A stretch of DNA of 44,112 bases, from the NCBI GenBank assembly GCA_018823795.1, contig JAHJGZ010000140.1:1-44112 (forward strand), written 5' to 3'. Origin of the DNA: Candidatus Omnitrophota bacterium (GTDB taxonomy: Bacteria > Omnitrophota > Omnitrophia > JAHJGZ01). Position numbers and translations under genes: made by a program. This document shows positions 17,325 through 25,850 of this stretch, piece after piece. The notes beneath the pieces were generated by a model. The model searched no databases. It had not been told where the DNA came from and was given only the letters and a program-made list of their open reading frames with translations. Within the stretch, counting starts at the first letter, position 1; every line of letters starts with the position of its first letter.

Positions 17325-19487
17325 TTAAACCCATTCGTCAAGAGTGTAGCCAACATCTGTTGTAGCCCATTTGGGATACACAATACCCGCTTTAATAACG
17401 TTTTTTATCCCTTGTTTAATCGAAACCTTTGGTACATATCCAAGAATTTTACGCGCTTTTGTTGTGTCACAATATCGCTCACACACTTCACGTCCCTCAC
17501 TATGATCTGTTTGTACAAACTCCTTTTGATATGCCGGCTTAACAACCTTCTCTTTACCACAGACCCGTATAATAACCTCTGCTAATTCACGGAGTGTCAG
17601 AGGAGTACCGCTGCTACCAATATTAAACATTTCACCATCTGTCTTGGAATTTACTAAGGCCTCGACAGTTGCCCACGCAGTATCACCAACATAACAATAT
17701 GAACGTTTCTGTTTTCCGTTGCCGTAAATAATCGGTGAGGCCCCTTCTATGACATTACGAATAAATTTTGGGATAACGAACTGTGCTATTTGAGATGGCC
17801 CATAAGTATTAAAATACCGCAAAATGGTATAGGCGAGTTCAGGATATCGTTGAGCATATGCTTTACATAACTCTTCACCTGCTAATTTTGTCACCGCATA
17901 GACCGATTTACCGTAGGTGGGAAATTCTTCAGTAACAGGATTTCTACTTGGTTCACCATACACCTCAGAAGAAGAAGCAAATACAATCTTTTTCATATGA
18001 TGCTGCACCGCACAATCTAATACATTTTTAGTGCCGGTAATATTTATTTCAATACAACGAAGCTTATTAATTTCTGTTCGCCGGACTCCTAAATATGCCG
18101 CATGATGTATTACGGCATCGCACCCTGCCATAGCATCTCGCAGAGAACTTGAATCCAGAACTGAACCTTGGTAGATTTCAACTTCTAAGGGGATCATCTT
18201 TTCCACTCGTGCTATTTGCTCAGGCACATCAAATAAGCAAACCGGTATATTGCGACGCGCTAGTTCCTTACATACATGTATGCCGATGCAACCAGCACCA
18301 CCAGTAACAAGAACTCTGCGATACGTTTTCGAATAATAGGTAATTTTTTTCTGTATTAAATCTTCTGTCAACTTAACTCGTTCTAAAACATCGACGATGC
18401 GTTTTGCAGAATAGCCATCTCCATACGGATTCGTTATTCTTTTCAATGATTTTCTATATTCATCATCATGGAGAGCCTTATGAAGCCCTCCCACAATATC
18501 ATTCACCGTATGAGCTACATCAATAACATTGGGAGCCCTCAAGCGACCGCTTTGCCTCGTTCCGATATTGACTACGGGCAGATGAAAACTTGGTGCTTCT
18601 CGAATACCAGCTGATGAATTTCCTATCATAGCATGAGCGTATTTCATGAGGCTCAGAAAATCTTTAGATTCAATATTCGGGAATATATGACAATGCTTAT
18701 AACGTTTTATCGATCGAATAATTTTTCGGCCGCCTGCATCAGCATTTGAATATATGGCAATAATCTCCACGTCGCGAAATCGTTTGAACGCTTCTAACGT
18801 AATCATTGCCTGTTGTTCTACATGTTTATACTCTGTTGTAACCGAATGTTGCGTAAACAGAATCCACGGTCGATCAGCACATAAACCATACTTCTTCGCC
18901 AATACCTTTTTACTTTTATACCTCAATGTTCGTATCACATCAAGATAGGGACAACCCACGACATGAACATCTTGCGGTCGCTCCCCCATTTTAATGAGAC
19001 ACTCACCCGCTTCTTTTGTTGCAGGAAAATGTATATGTGAAAGTTTCGTAACGGCGTGGCGAATGCTCTCATCAACCGTCCCTGTTATTTCACCGCCTTG
19101 TATGTGTGCCAACGGAATATTCATAAGCGCAGCTGCCTGAGCAGCAGCTAATGTTTCCACCCTATCTACTGTTATTAAAAATACATCGGGTTTAATCCGA
19201 CATAATGCCGTTGCCATTCCATCAGAACAGCGAGCTGCTGCCTTTGCCATACCATAGGGAGAATCATCTTCGGTAAACATCGGGACTTTTGCAGCAATTG
19301 TAAAACCATCACGTTCAATTTCTTTAATGGTATCACCATAATCAGGCAGCAAATGCGATCCCGTCACAATTAGCTTAAGCCGCAAATTACGACGATTATT
19401 AATTTCGTGTAATACAGACTTAACGCGAGGGTAATCTGCTCGTGTCCCCGTCATACATGCAATTGTTCTGATATGCTTATTTTTCAT
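17325..19487 (-). CDS. neuC: Fusion of NeuC-like 2-epimerase and SDR sugar epimerase/dehydratase
   Basis: One 720-residue frame with two enzymes. Residues 1-370 are a hydrolysing UDP-HexNAc 2-epimerase: CMTGTRADYPRVKS, ITVDRVETLAAAQAA, HIQGGEITGTVDESIRHAVTK, FTQHSVTTEY and GNSSAGIREAPSFHLPVVNIG. After a short linker (371-390), residues 391-710 are an extended [18 protein letters not shown] (a GxxGxxG with Cys-Ile for Phe-Ile), FASSSEVYG, the catalytic pair Tyr530/Lys534 in YAVTKLAGEE, ILRYFNTYGPSQ, and NIGSSGTPLTLRELAEVI. The stand-alone NeuC at 13436 ends where the linker begins. The fusion would couple sugar C4/C6 oxidation or epimerisation to C2 epimerisation and UDP release. The exact SDR reaction is unknown. 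Confidence 0.88.
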   Translation of the reverse strand: MKNKHIRTIACMTGTRADYPRVKSVLHEINNRRNLRLKLIVTGSHLLPDYGDTIKEIERDGFTIAAKVPMFTEDDSPYGMAKAAARCSDGMATALCRIKPDVFLITVDRVETLAAAQAAALMNIPLAHIQGGEITGTVDESIRHAVTKLSHIHFPATKEAGECLIKMGERPQDVHVVGCPYLDVIRTLRYKSKKVLAKKYGLCADRPWILFTQHSVTTEYKHVEQQAMITLEAFKRFRDVEIIAIYSNADAGGRKIIRSIKRYKHCHIFPNIESKDFLSLMKYAHAMIGNSSAGIREAPSFHLPVVNIGTRQSGRLRAPNVIDVAHTVNDIVGGLHKALHDDEYRKSLKRITNPYGDGYSAKRIVDVLERVKLTEDLIQKKITYYSKTYRRVLVTGGAGCIGIHVCKELARRNIPVCLFDVPEQIARVEKMIPLEVEIYQGSVLDSSSLRDAMAGCDAVIHHAAYLGVRRTEINKLRCIEINITGTKNVLDCAVQHHMKKIVFASSSEVYGEPSRNPVTEEFPTYGKSVYAVTKLAGEELCKAYAQRYPELAYTILRYFNTYGPSQIAQFVIPKFIRNVIEGASPIIYGNGKQKRSYCYVGDTAWATVEALVNSKTDGEMFNIGSSGTPLTLRELAEVIIRVCGKEKVVKPAYQKEFVQTDHSEGREVCERYCDTTKARKILGYVPKVSIKQGIKNVIKAGIVYPKWATTDVGYTLDEWV

Positions 19488-19500
19488 TCAACAGAACCTC

Positions 19501-20196
19501 TTATTCTTTTAATAACTGTTCGAACATCTTAAAATCTTCTTTGGTATCAATGTCAACATACGGAGCATGTGTCTCATACACCATTGTTCTCTTCGGAATC
19601 CGCCATCCGCGCAAAATAGCCTGCCGTGAAAATATCCAACAGGTATTCGTAATATCAAATATTTTGGGAGCATCTTGTCGGCGCACCACCGTTCCCCGTA
19701 GTACTAATTGTGCATACCCATCTTTGTTCTTTCGCACCATATTAAAATAGGGATTCCGTCTGCTTTTTGTTACTGCAACAACAAGATCTGGCTTTTTTTT
19801 CACAAATAACGCAATCATGCGGTCAATGTCACCTTTCTTTCTTAGGGGGCTGGTCGGATCAAAAAGAATAATTCCTTGTACGTGTACTGCATTAATCTTT
19901 TCATAGGTCACTAACGCATGTTTTAACACGTCAAGCATGGCTGTACCATCTTTTGCGAGTCTTTTCGGCCTTATGAACGGCACTGTGGCACCGCATTTTC
20001 GCGCCACGTGAGCAATCGGTAAGGAATCGGTCGTAACAATTGTTTGAAACTTTTTTCGGTAATTTAATGCATGTTTAATAGTGTAGAAAATCAATGGTTT
20101 ACCGCGCACTTTCTTTATATTTTTATTCTTAATCCCCTTCGACCCGCCTCGTGCAGGTATTACACCCAATAAAATTTTCGTTTTCTTCTCAAGCAT
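19501..20196 (-). CDS. neuA: CMP-nonulosonate cytidylyltransferase
   Basis: A 231-residue NeuA-type cytidylyltransferase. It shows LLGVIPARGGSKGIKNKN, GKPLIFYTIKHAL, TIVTTDSLPIAHVA, ILFDPTSPLRKKGDIDRMI and a C-terminal VDIDTKEDFKMF. It activates the nonulosonic acid made by the neighbouring NeuB. Its ATG overlaps the stop of the MarR-type regulator by eight bases, so it is translationally coupled to it. It is clearly a different paralogue from the neuA at 12733, consistent with a second, chemically distinct nonulosonate. Confidence 0.88.
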   Translation of the reverse strand: MLEKKTKILLGVIPARGGSKGIKNKNIKKVRGKPLIFYTIKHALNYRKKFQTIVTTDSLPIAHVARKCGATVPFIRPKRLAKDGTAMLDVLKHALVTYEKINAVHVQGIILFDPTSPLRKKGDIDRMIALFVKKKPDLVVAVTKSRRNPYFNMVRKNKDGYAQLVLRGTVVRRQDAPKIFDITNTCWIFSRQAILRGWRIPKRTMVYETHAPYVDIDTKEDFKMFEQLLKE

Positions 20197-20560
20197 TCTT
20201 CTTTTCCTTTGTATTTTCTACACTTTTTGATAACCGTTCCCATTCCTCTTTCATACGGTTATATTCCTCTTCTTTTTTCTTAAAATAATATTGGGTCAAT
20301 TCTACTCGCGCATTAAACCCTTTCTTAGTTAACACATAACGGACTTTTTTCAATTTATTTGGATTTTTTGAAAAGCTATTTACCGATACGAGTCCACGTT
20401 TAATAAGCTCTTTGATAAGATAATTAACTTTACCTAACGATACGTTAAGCTTTAATGACAGATCACGTTGAGTACATGATGTGGAATTATGCAATTCTGA
20501 CAGTAGTGAATAGGTCTCTTCTTTCTCGGGGAATTGGGGATGATCATTTTGTTCAAACAT
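20189..20560 (-). CDS. MarR family EPS-associated transcriptional regulator
   Basis: A 123-residue winged-helix protein. Residues 15-80 form the DNA-binding domain: LLSELHNSTSCTQRDLSLKLNVSLGKVNYLIKELIKRGLV has the helix-turn-helix and is followed by a wing (VNSFSKNPNKLKKVRYVLT). A charged C-terminal helix (residues 85-123) can form a coiled coil. Size and layout match the MarR-type regulators found at the head of exopolysaccharide loci (the TIGR04176 type). It leads the glycan operon. Its start codon lies within a 31-bp palindrome and a strong promoter ends just before it, so it probably regulates itself and the downstream neu genes. No Shine-Dalgarno sequence is seen. Confidence 0.87.
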   Translation of the reverse strand: MFEQNDHPQFPEKEETYSLLSELHNSTSCTQRDLSLKLNVSLGKVNYLIKELIKRGLVSVNSFSKNPNKLKKVRYVLTKKGFNARVELTQYYFKKKEEEYNRMKEEWERLSKSVENTKEKKNA

Positions 20561-20573
20561 TGAACAAAATGAT
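20543..20573. promoter_or_regulatory. Palindromic operator across the marR start codon
   Basis: A perfect inverted repeat with 14-bp arms (ATCATTTTGTTCAA and TTGAACAAAATGAT) separated by three bases. The start codon of the regulator (20558-20560) is in the centre. The upstream arm also overlaps the predicted -10 element. Such symmetry fits binding of a dimeric winged-helix regulator, so autorepression is the likely function. As RNA, the sequence could also form a hairpin that hides the start codon. Confidence 0.72.
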
Positions 20574-20597
20574 ATATGAATAAGTAACGCTTGTCAA
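20569..20597 (-). promoter_or_regulatory. Sigma-70-type promoter of the glycan operon
   Basis: On the minus strand a consensus -35 TTGACA (20592-20597) is followed by a 17-base spacer and a -10 TATCAT (20569-20574), five of six matches to TATAAT. Transcription should begin about seven bases later, at or within two bases of the regulator's ATG (20560), so the mRNA would be leaderless or nearly so. The -10 element overlaps the palindrome at 20543-20573. Confidence 0.68.
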
Positions 20598-20630
20598 CTA
20601 TAATATATGCTATAAATGATGAACGGTAGT

Positions 20631-21572
20631 TTAGTTTGACTTTTCTCTAAACCATTTAATGGTAAGTAGTAACCCTTCTTCTAAACCAACCTTTGGCTCC
20701 CAATTAAGTATACGTTTTGCTTTAGAAATATCGGGTTGGCGTACTTTTGGATCATCAATAGGCAACTCCTGAAAAATAATCTCACTTTTACTCTTGGTAA
20801 GGTCCTTTATTATTTGTGCCAGTTGTAACAATTTGATTTCATTAGGGTTACCAATATTAACTGGCGTATTACATTGTGAACAGGCTAATTTGAAGATACC
20901 TTCAATTAAATCATCAATGTAGCCAAAACTTCTGGTCTGTTTTCCATCACCAAATACTGTTATTGGGGTATTGTGCAACGTCTGATTAATAAAGGCGGGC
21001 ACCGCACGGCCATCATGCTTACGCATACGCGGTCCAAATGTATTAAAAATTCTTACAATTTTTACATCAATACCATGTGTCCGGTGATACGCCAACGTAA
21101 TGGCTTCGGCAAACCGTTTTGCTTCATCATACACCCCTCGCGGCCCTATTGGATTTACATTTCCCCAATAATCTTCAGACTGCGGGTGCACGAGCGGATC
21201 CCCGTACACCTCTGATGTCGATGCAAGCAAAAATACAGAGTTCTTTCTTTTTGCGATTCCTAACGCATTATGCGTTCCTAACGCCCCAACTTTCAACGTT
21301 TGAATGGGAAGCTCAAGATAATCGACTGGACTTGCAGGAGATGCAAAATGAAAAATATAATCAATTCTTCCCGTTATATCTAAGTATTTCGTAATATCAT
21401 GTTCAATAAGTTCAAAATTCTTATTCTTAAAAAGACGCGCAACATTATCCACATTACCAGTAATAAAATTGTCAATGCAAATGACTCTATTGTCATTTTT
21501 TAAAAACAACTCACATAAGTGTGAGCCAATAAATCCTGCACCCCCAGTAATAATGATATTCTTTTTATGCAT
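20631..21572 (-). CDS. uxs: UDP-glucuronate decarboxylase (UDP-xylose synthase)
   Basis: A 313-residue extended SDR with the signature of UDP-glucuronic acid decarboxylases. It has [77 protein letters not shown], the catalytic [14 protein letters not shown] and [19 protein letters not shown]. It converts UDP-glucuronate to UDP-xylose with bound NAD. ATG 21572 is chosen because it starts at the NAD-binding domain just after the upstream stop; an ATG at 21611 would add 13 residues and overlap the upstream gene. Neither has a strong ribosome binding site. It ends the middle sugar-nucleotide gene run. Confidence 0.9.
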   Translation of the reverse strand: MHKKNIIITGGAGFIGSHLCELFLKNDNRVICIDNFITGNVDNVARLFKNKNFELIEHDITKYLDITGRIDYIFHFASPASPVDYLELPIQTLKVGALGTHNALGIAKRKNSVFLLASTSEVYGDPLVHPQSEDYWGNVNPIGPRGVYDEAKRFAEAITLAYHRTHGIDVKIVRIFNTFGPRMRKHDGRAVPAFINQTLHNTPITVFGDGKQTRSFGYIDDLIEGIFKLACSQCNTPVNIGNPNEIKLLQLAQIIKDLTKSKSEIIFQELPIDDPKVRQPDISKAKRILNWEPKVGLEEGLLLTIKWFREKSN

Positions 21573-21576
21573 ACTA

Positions 21577-22665
21577 TTATTGACTTTGTTCTCGTGCGGT
21601 ATAAATCCCATTATATCTTTTCAAAAAAGCTCGGTTGTCTTTATACCACTGAACTAATTGTCGTATGCCATCTTTACAGCTCACCATTGGAGTCCATCCT
21701 AACATTGCTTTGACATGTTCAATATTAGTATAAAAAACTTTTTGGTCAGATGCACGCCAATCCTTACAAGTAATGTTCGCCTTTAGCTTACATTCATCTT
21801 CCAACAATGAAATAACTTCAAGAATTGAGACAGCATTTTCACATCCACCACCTACATTATAAAGTCCATAAGAAATATCTGAAATAATAAAATCATACAT
21901 TAGTCGAACAAGGTCATCCACATATAAAATATCTCGTACTTGTTTACCATCTCCACAAATAGTAATCTTCTGCCCCATAAGCATTGCAATGATAAACCAC
22001 GCAATCCATCCTTGGTCTTCCAAACCAAGCTGCCGCGGACCATAGATGCACGACATCCGAAAAATACCAATATTCATACCATAGTGACGCGCATATTCTT
22101 GACAGTATATATCCGCTGCGGCTTTCGAACATCCATAAGGAGAATGTTTACATAAATCAATACCAAACTCTTCGTCGATACCTGCCTCATAGCCTGCACC
22201 AAATATATATCGTGTATCTTTTTCTATTATTGGTAAAAAGTTTGCTTTTTCTCCGTACACTTTATTGGTAGAACAAAAGATGATCCGATGGTTCTTGCCG
22301 CTTAAACGAGATTCCTCCAAAAGAGTAAACGTAGCAGCTGCATTATTAGTAAAATCTTCGCGTGGAAATTCGATCGAACGCGTAACCGCTGTTTGTCCTG
22401 CCGTATGGATAATTGCATCACATTGCGATAAAATATTTCTCAACAACTCATGATCATTTACATCCCCTTTGATACACTGAACTCTACCGGCATAGTATTC
22501 GTGTAAATAATCCCAATTATACGAAGCGTCAATATGACTACTTTTTAATAACAACGTACGTGAAAGATTATCCAATACAATAACACGCCAATCTTGCCGA
22601 GCAAAAAACTCAGCAATATGACTTCCGATAAAACCAGCTCCTCCAGTAACTAATACCGTCTTCAT
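21577..22665 (-). CDS. CDP-paratose 2-epimerase-like SDR
   Basis: A 362-residue extended SDR. The NAD loop is [17 protein letters not shown]. The stretch [12 protein letters not shown] with a following NWDYL, and [65 protein letters not shown] and [18 protein letters not shown], closely follow the CDP-paratose/CDP-tyvelose 2-epimerase pattern. The active-site YxxxK is YGCSK. Residues 210-280 carry the binding pocket. No CDP-glucose genes are in the window, so the true substrate may be another nucleotide sugar. ATG 22665 has AGAGG four bases upstream. Confidence 0.8.
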   Translation of the reverse strand: MKTVLVTGGAGFIGSHIAEFFARQDWRVIVLDNLSRTLLLKSSHIDASYNWDYLHEYYAGRVQCIKGDVNDHELLRNILSQCDAIIHTAGQTAVTRSIEFPREDFTNNAAATFTLLEESRLSGKNHRIIFCSTNKVYGEKANFLPIIEKDTRYIFGAGYEAGIDEEFGIDLCKHSPYGCSKAAADIYCQEYARHYGMNIGIFRMSCIYGPRQLGLEDQGWIAWFIIAMLMGQKITICGDGKQVRDILYVDDLVRLMYDFIISDISYGLYNVGGGCENAVSILEVISLLEDECKLKANITCKDWRASDQKVFYTNIEHVKAMLGWTPMVSCKDGIRQLVQWYKDNRAFLKRYNGIYTAREQSQ

Positions 22666-22719
22666 GATCCTCTGTTCTTTTCCCTTATTTCAGTTTTATT
22701 TCAATACAATTAAGCCTTT

Positions 22720-23625
22720 TTACGAAACAGGCACATTAATCTCTTTCAAATAATCATCTAATGCTAAAGACCACGGACGCATCGTTTCATGTAACAGTTG
22801 TTCAAATTTCTCAGTTGATAATACCCAATTTTGGGGTCGTTGCGCAACTCGATGTAACTGATTACTCATAATAGGCTTGATTTTCTGCACGTCACCATCA
22901 AGCTTTGCAATAATTGCCTGCGCAAATTCAAACCATGTCGTTGCATCCTGATTCGTAACATGAAATATTTCGGATACATGTTTTGTGCTTTGATAATATT
23001 CGATAAGACAATGGAGTGCTCTCGCGAAATCCTTTGTATATGTTGGTCTCCCTTTCTGATCATTGACGACGTGTAAAGGAGTGTTGTTTTTCATGCTTTT
23101 GAGAATGGAATTAGCAAAATTTTTATTCTGTATCGTGCCACCAAACAGTCCTGAAGTTCTGATGATTAAATAGGATACCCCACTATTTTTAACTGCTTCC
23201 TCCCCCTTTAATTTACTTAAGCCGTAACTATTAAGCGGATTACAAACATCAGTTTCCTTGTAAGGACCTTCTTTGCGGCCATCAAATACATAATCGGTGC
23301 TGATATAACAAAAAAAAGCTTGCATGTCTCGAGCATACCGGGCCAGCATTTCTGTTGCTTCAGCATTCACCGCATTTGCTTTTCTTTCATTATTTTCACA
23401 TCCATCGACATCAGTGATCCCTGCACAATGTATAACGGCATGTGGTTGTACGGCCCGCATGGCCAATTCAATATCGTGCTTATTGGTAATATCGCATTTT
23501 AAAAAACGAGCACCATCAAAAACACCGGTAACCGTATCAAGCCCCCATACTTCATACACACTGTTGAACTCTGTGCATAGGGTACTGCCAAGCATTCCAT
23601 TACAACCAGTTATAAGTACTTTCAT
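22720..23625 (-). CDS. rfbD: dTDP-4-dehydrorhamnose reductase
   Basis: A 301-residue SDR that carries out the last step of dTDP-L-rhamnose synthesis (NADPH reduction at C4). Motifs are VLITGCNGMLGSTLC, VIHCAGITDVDGCE, FCYISTDYVFDGRKEGPY, the catalytic YGLSKLKGE and VVNDQKGRPTYTKDFA, which is typical of RfbD. The ATG overlaps the rfbB stop by four bases (ATGA). It completes a full rfbC-A-B-D set transcribed in that order. Confidence 0.93.
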   Translation of the reverse strand: MKVLITGCNGMLGSTLCTEFNSVYEVWGLDTVTGVFDGARFLKCDITNKHDIELAMRAVQPHAVIHCAGITDVDGCENNERKANAVNAEATEMLARYARDMQAFFCYISTDYVFDGRKEGPYKETDVCNPLNSYGLSKLKGEEAVKNSGVSYLIIRTSGLFGGTIQNKNFANSILKSMKNNTPLHVVNDQKGRPTYTKDFARALHCLIEYYQSTKHVSEIFHVTNQDATTWFEFAQAIIAKLDGDVQKIKPIMSNQLHRVAQRPQNWVLSTEKFEQLLHETMRPWSLALDDYLKEINVPVS

Positions 23626-24599
23626 TTTTTTGTAAACCTATTATCCTTCAATGGTTGCCACCACTCTTTATTTTTTCTATACCATTCAATAGTTTTATCC
23701 AATGCATTATCAAAACCATAGGTCGGCGTATATCCTATTTTTTTTATTTTGGAATCATCTAGACTATAACGATAATCATGGCCGGGACGGTCTTTAACAT
23801 AATTAATCCATTCCTCACCAATACCGAACTTCTTGAGTATCTTTTTTGTAAGATCTATATTGGTGCATTCATGCTCACTCCCGATATTATAAACTTCTCC
23901 AACAATGCCTTTCTTAAAGATTAACTCTATCGCCACACAGTTATCTTCCACATACAACCACTCTCGCATATTTTCACCCTTTGCATAGAGAGGAACTTTT
24001 TCCCCTTCAATAAGATTGGTAATAAAGAGCGGTACGATTTTTTCGGGATATTGAAAAGGACCAAAATTATTAGAACTTCTTGTGATAATCACTGGTGTCT
24101 TATAGGTAACAAAATACGAACGTGCTAATAAATCACCAGCGGTTTTTGAAGATGCATAAGGGCTATTCGGCATTAACGGTGAAGTTTCAGTAAATGATCC
24201 ATGGCTGATTGAACCGTATACTTCATCAGTTGACACCTGTACAAAACGTGCAAGGGAAAAGTGATTAGTAGCATCAAGTAACGTTTTAACACCAACAATA
24301 TTTGTTCTCAGAAAATCTTCAGACTCTTCAATAGAACGGTCAACATGTGTTTCTGCTGCAAAATTTATAATGGCAGAAACACGATGCGCTATATCGAAAA
24401 CTATTTTCTTATCACAAATATCACCTTGAATAAATTCATATCGAGGATTATCTTCAACGTCTGTAAGATTCGTACGGTTTCCACAATACGTCAATTTGTC
24501 TAAATTGATGACGTGATAGTCGGGATTATTATGAAGAAACCGGCGAATAAAATGACTGCCAATAAAACCACAGCCGCCCGTAATTAATATACTCTTCAC
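23622..24599 (-). CDS. rfbB: dTDP-glucose 4,6-dehydratase
   Basis: A 325-residue extended SDR that converts dTDP-glucose to dTDP-4-keto-6-deoxyglucose. It shows ILITGGCGFIGSHFIRRFL, NLDKLTYCGNRTNLTDVE (diagnostic of RfbB), FAAETHVDRSIE, QVSTDEVYGS, the catalytic YASSKTAGD, NNFGPFQYPEKIVPLF and the sugar-site region REWLYVEDNC. The start codon is GTG (24597-24599). It is separated from rfbA by three bases and overlaps rfbD. This enzyme also feeds other 6-deoxysugars. Confidence 0.95.
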   Translation of the reverse strand: MKSILITGGCGFIGSHFIRRFLHNNPDYHVINLDKLTYCGNRTNLTDVEDNPRYEFIQGDICDKKIVFDIAHRVSAIINFAAETHVDRSIEESEDFLRTNIVGVKTLLDATNHFSLARFVQVSTDEVYGSISHGSFTETSPLMPNSPYASSKTAGDLLARSYFVTYKTPVIITRSSNNFGPFQYPEKIVPLFITNLIEGEKVPLYAKGENMREWLYVEDNCVAIELIFKKGIVGEVYNIGSEHECTNIDLTKKILKKFGIGEEWINYVKDRPGHDYRYSLDDSKIKKIGYTPTYGFDNALDKTIEWYRKNKEWWQPLKDNRFTKK

Positions 24600-24602
24600 G
24601 CC

Positions 24603-25328
24603 TCAGCCCTTACCTTTTTGAGATACCAATCTATTCGCGCGAAGCAGTGATTCAAACGTTCCCGCATCTGACCAAAAGCCGCGCAATACATCAAACTCCA
24701 TTGTTCCTTTATTGATGTACATATTATTAATATCAGTGATTTCGAGTTCCCCTCGTTGAGATGGTTTTAGCTTCTTTATCATACTAAAAACTCCTCCATC
24801 ATACATATACACTCCGGTCACCGCCAACTGACTTTTTGCTCTTTTTGGTTTCTCCACGATATGTATTATTTTTTTACCCCTTACGTCTGCCACACCAAAA
24901 CGTTCAGGATCAGAAACCCGTTTCAAAAGAAGTCGCGCACCTTCCTTCTGTCTCTTAAACTTATTAACAATAGGACTAATATCTTTTTCAATAATATTAT
25001 CACCTAAAATTACAACAACTTTTCCATTATCAGCAAAGTCTTCTGCGAGACTGAGTGCATCAGCAATACCACCTTCCCCTTCTTGATAGGTATAACGAAT
25101 TTCCTTCAGGCCAAATGCCTTCCCGTTTCCCAACAAACGAAGAAAATCACCGGCATTATTCCCACCGGTGACAATCATTACTTCTCTGATACCAGCGCGA
25201 ACCAATGTCATAAGCGGGTAATAAATCATAGGCTTGTTATACACCGGCAGAAGGTGTTTATTCGTCACTTTTGTTAACGGACTCAAACGCGTCCCTAATC
25301 CTCCGGCTAAAATAACACCCTTAATCAT
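24603..25328 (-). CDS. rfbA: Glucose-1-phosphate thymidylyltransferase, short form
   Basis: A 241-residue nucleotidyltransferase making dTDP-glucose from dTTP and glucose-1-phosphate. The signature GVILAGGLGTRLSPLT is followed by KHLLPVYNKPMIYYPL, GDNIIEKDI, VEKPKRAKSQLAVTGVYMYD and RGFWSDAGTFESLL. It is the short form, which lacks the C-terminal extension of the roughly 290-residue enzymes. ATG 25328 is chosen because GGAAGG lies a few bases upstream; an ATG six codons further up would overlap the rfbC stop more deeply. ATG 25328 overlaps the rfbC stop as ATGA. Confidence 0.93.
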   Translation of the reverse strand: MIKGVILAGGLGTRLSPLTKVTNKHLLPVYNKPMIYYPLMTLVRAGIREVMIVTGGNNAGDFLRLLGNGKAFGLKEIRYTYQEGEGGIADALSLAEDFADNGKVVVILGDNIIEKDISPIVNKFKRQKEGARLLLKRVSDPERFGVADVRGKKIIHIVEKPKRAKSQLAVTGVYMYDGGVFSMIKKLKPSQRGELEITDINNMYINKGTMEFDVLRGFWSDAGTFESLLRANRLVSQKGKG

Positions 25329-25780
25329 CCGTCCTTCCTTTCCCATGAATATGGAATGTCACTACTTTCAGGGGCTACTCTAAATTCGTCAGGTTCTGAG
25401 TAATTATACGCTTCCGTTGGAATATTAATCATTACCGACTCTTGTTCGCTGATACATTTAAACCCATGAAATACATATGGTGGTATGGTTACTAATAGAG
25501 GATTATGCACACCGATAAAAAATTCATTAATTTCTTTATGCGTTTTAGACTTCTTTCTTCCGTCATATAAAACTAACTTTGTCATTCCTGAAATACAGGT
25601 AAAATTATCTGTTTGCACTTTATGATAATGCCATCCTTTCACAACGCCCGGATACGCTGTCGTTATATACACCTGCCCAAACTTTGAAAATTGAGAATCG
25701 TCAGAACGAAGAACTTCCATAAGGCGGCCACGTTCGTCTGGTACTACTCTAAGATTTTTTATGTGTACCCCTTCAATCAT
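25325..25780 (-). CDS. rfbC: dTDP-4-dehydrorhamnose 3,5-epimerase family protein, short form
   Basis: A 151-residue cupin. It shows NLRVVPDERGRLMEVLRSDD, VYITTAYPGVVKGWHYHKVQTDNF (RmlC-like, with the histidine of the active-site region), KLVLYDGRKKS, VTIPPYVFHGFKCI and YNYSEPDEFRV. This epimerase family inverts C3 and C5 of the keto sugar in dTDP-rhamnose synthesis. It is about 30 residues shorter than classic RmlC, as in many short forms that may be 3-epimerases only. AAGGGA lies upstream of ATG 25780. It is the first gene of the rfb set, downstream of lptD. Confidence 0.85.
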   Translation of the reverse strand: MIEGVHIKNLRVVPDERGRLMEVLRSDDSQFSKFGQVYITTAYPGVVKGWHYHKVQTDNFTCISGMTKLVLYDGRKKSKTHKEINEFFIGVHNPLLVTIPPYVFHGFKCISEQESVMINIPTEAYNYSEPDEFRVAPESSDIPYSWERKDG

Positions 25781-25850
25781 ATAACAGTCCCTTTCCTTAA
25801 TTAATAATAATTATTAGATACTGACTGCTCCATTAAAAACATTATTGTGG

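Noticed and set aside
17325-19487. The NeuC-SDR fusion as two separate overlapping genes.
   Set aside because: There is one continuous frame with no stop and no ribosome site or start codon suited to the SDR part in the linker, although an assembly error cannot be excluded.
23324-23635. A 103-residue plus-strand frame opposite rfbD.
   Set aside because: It lies antisense within a clear rfbD gene and has no motif.
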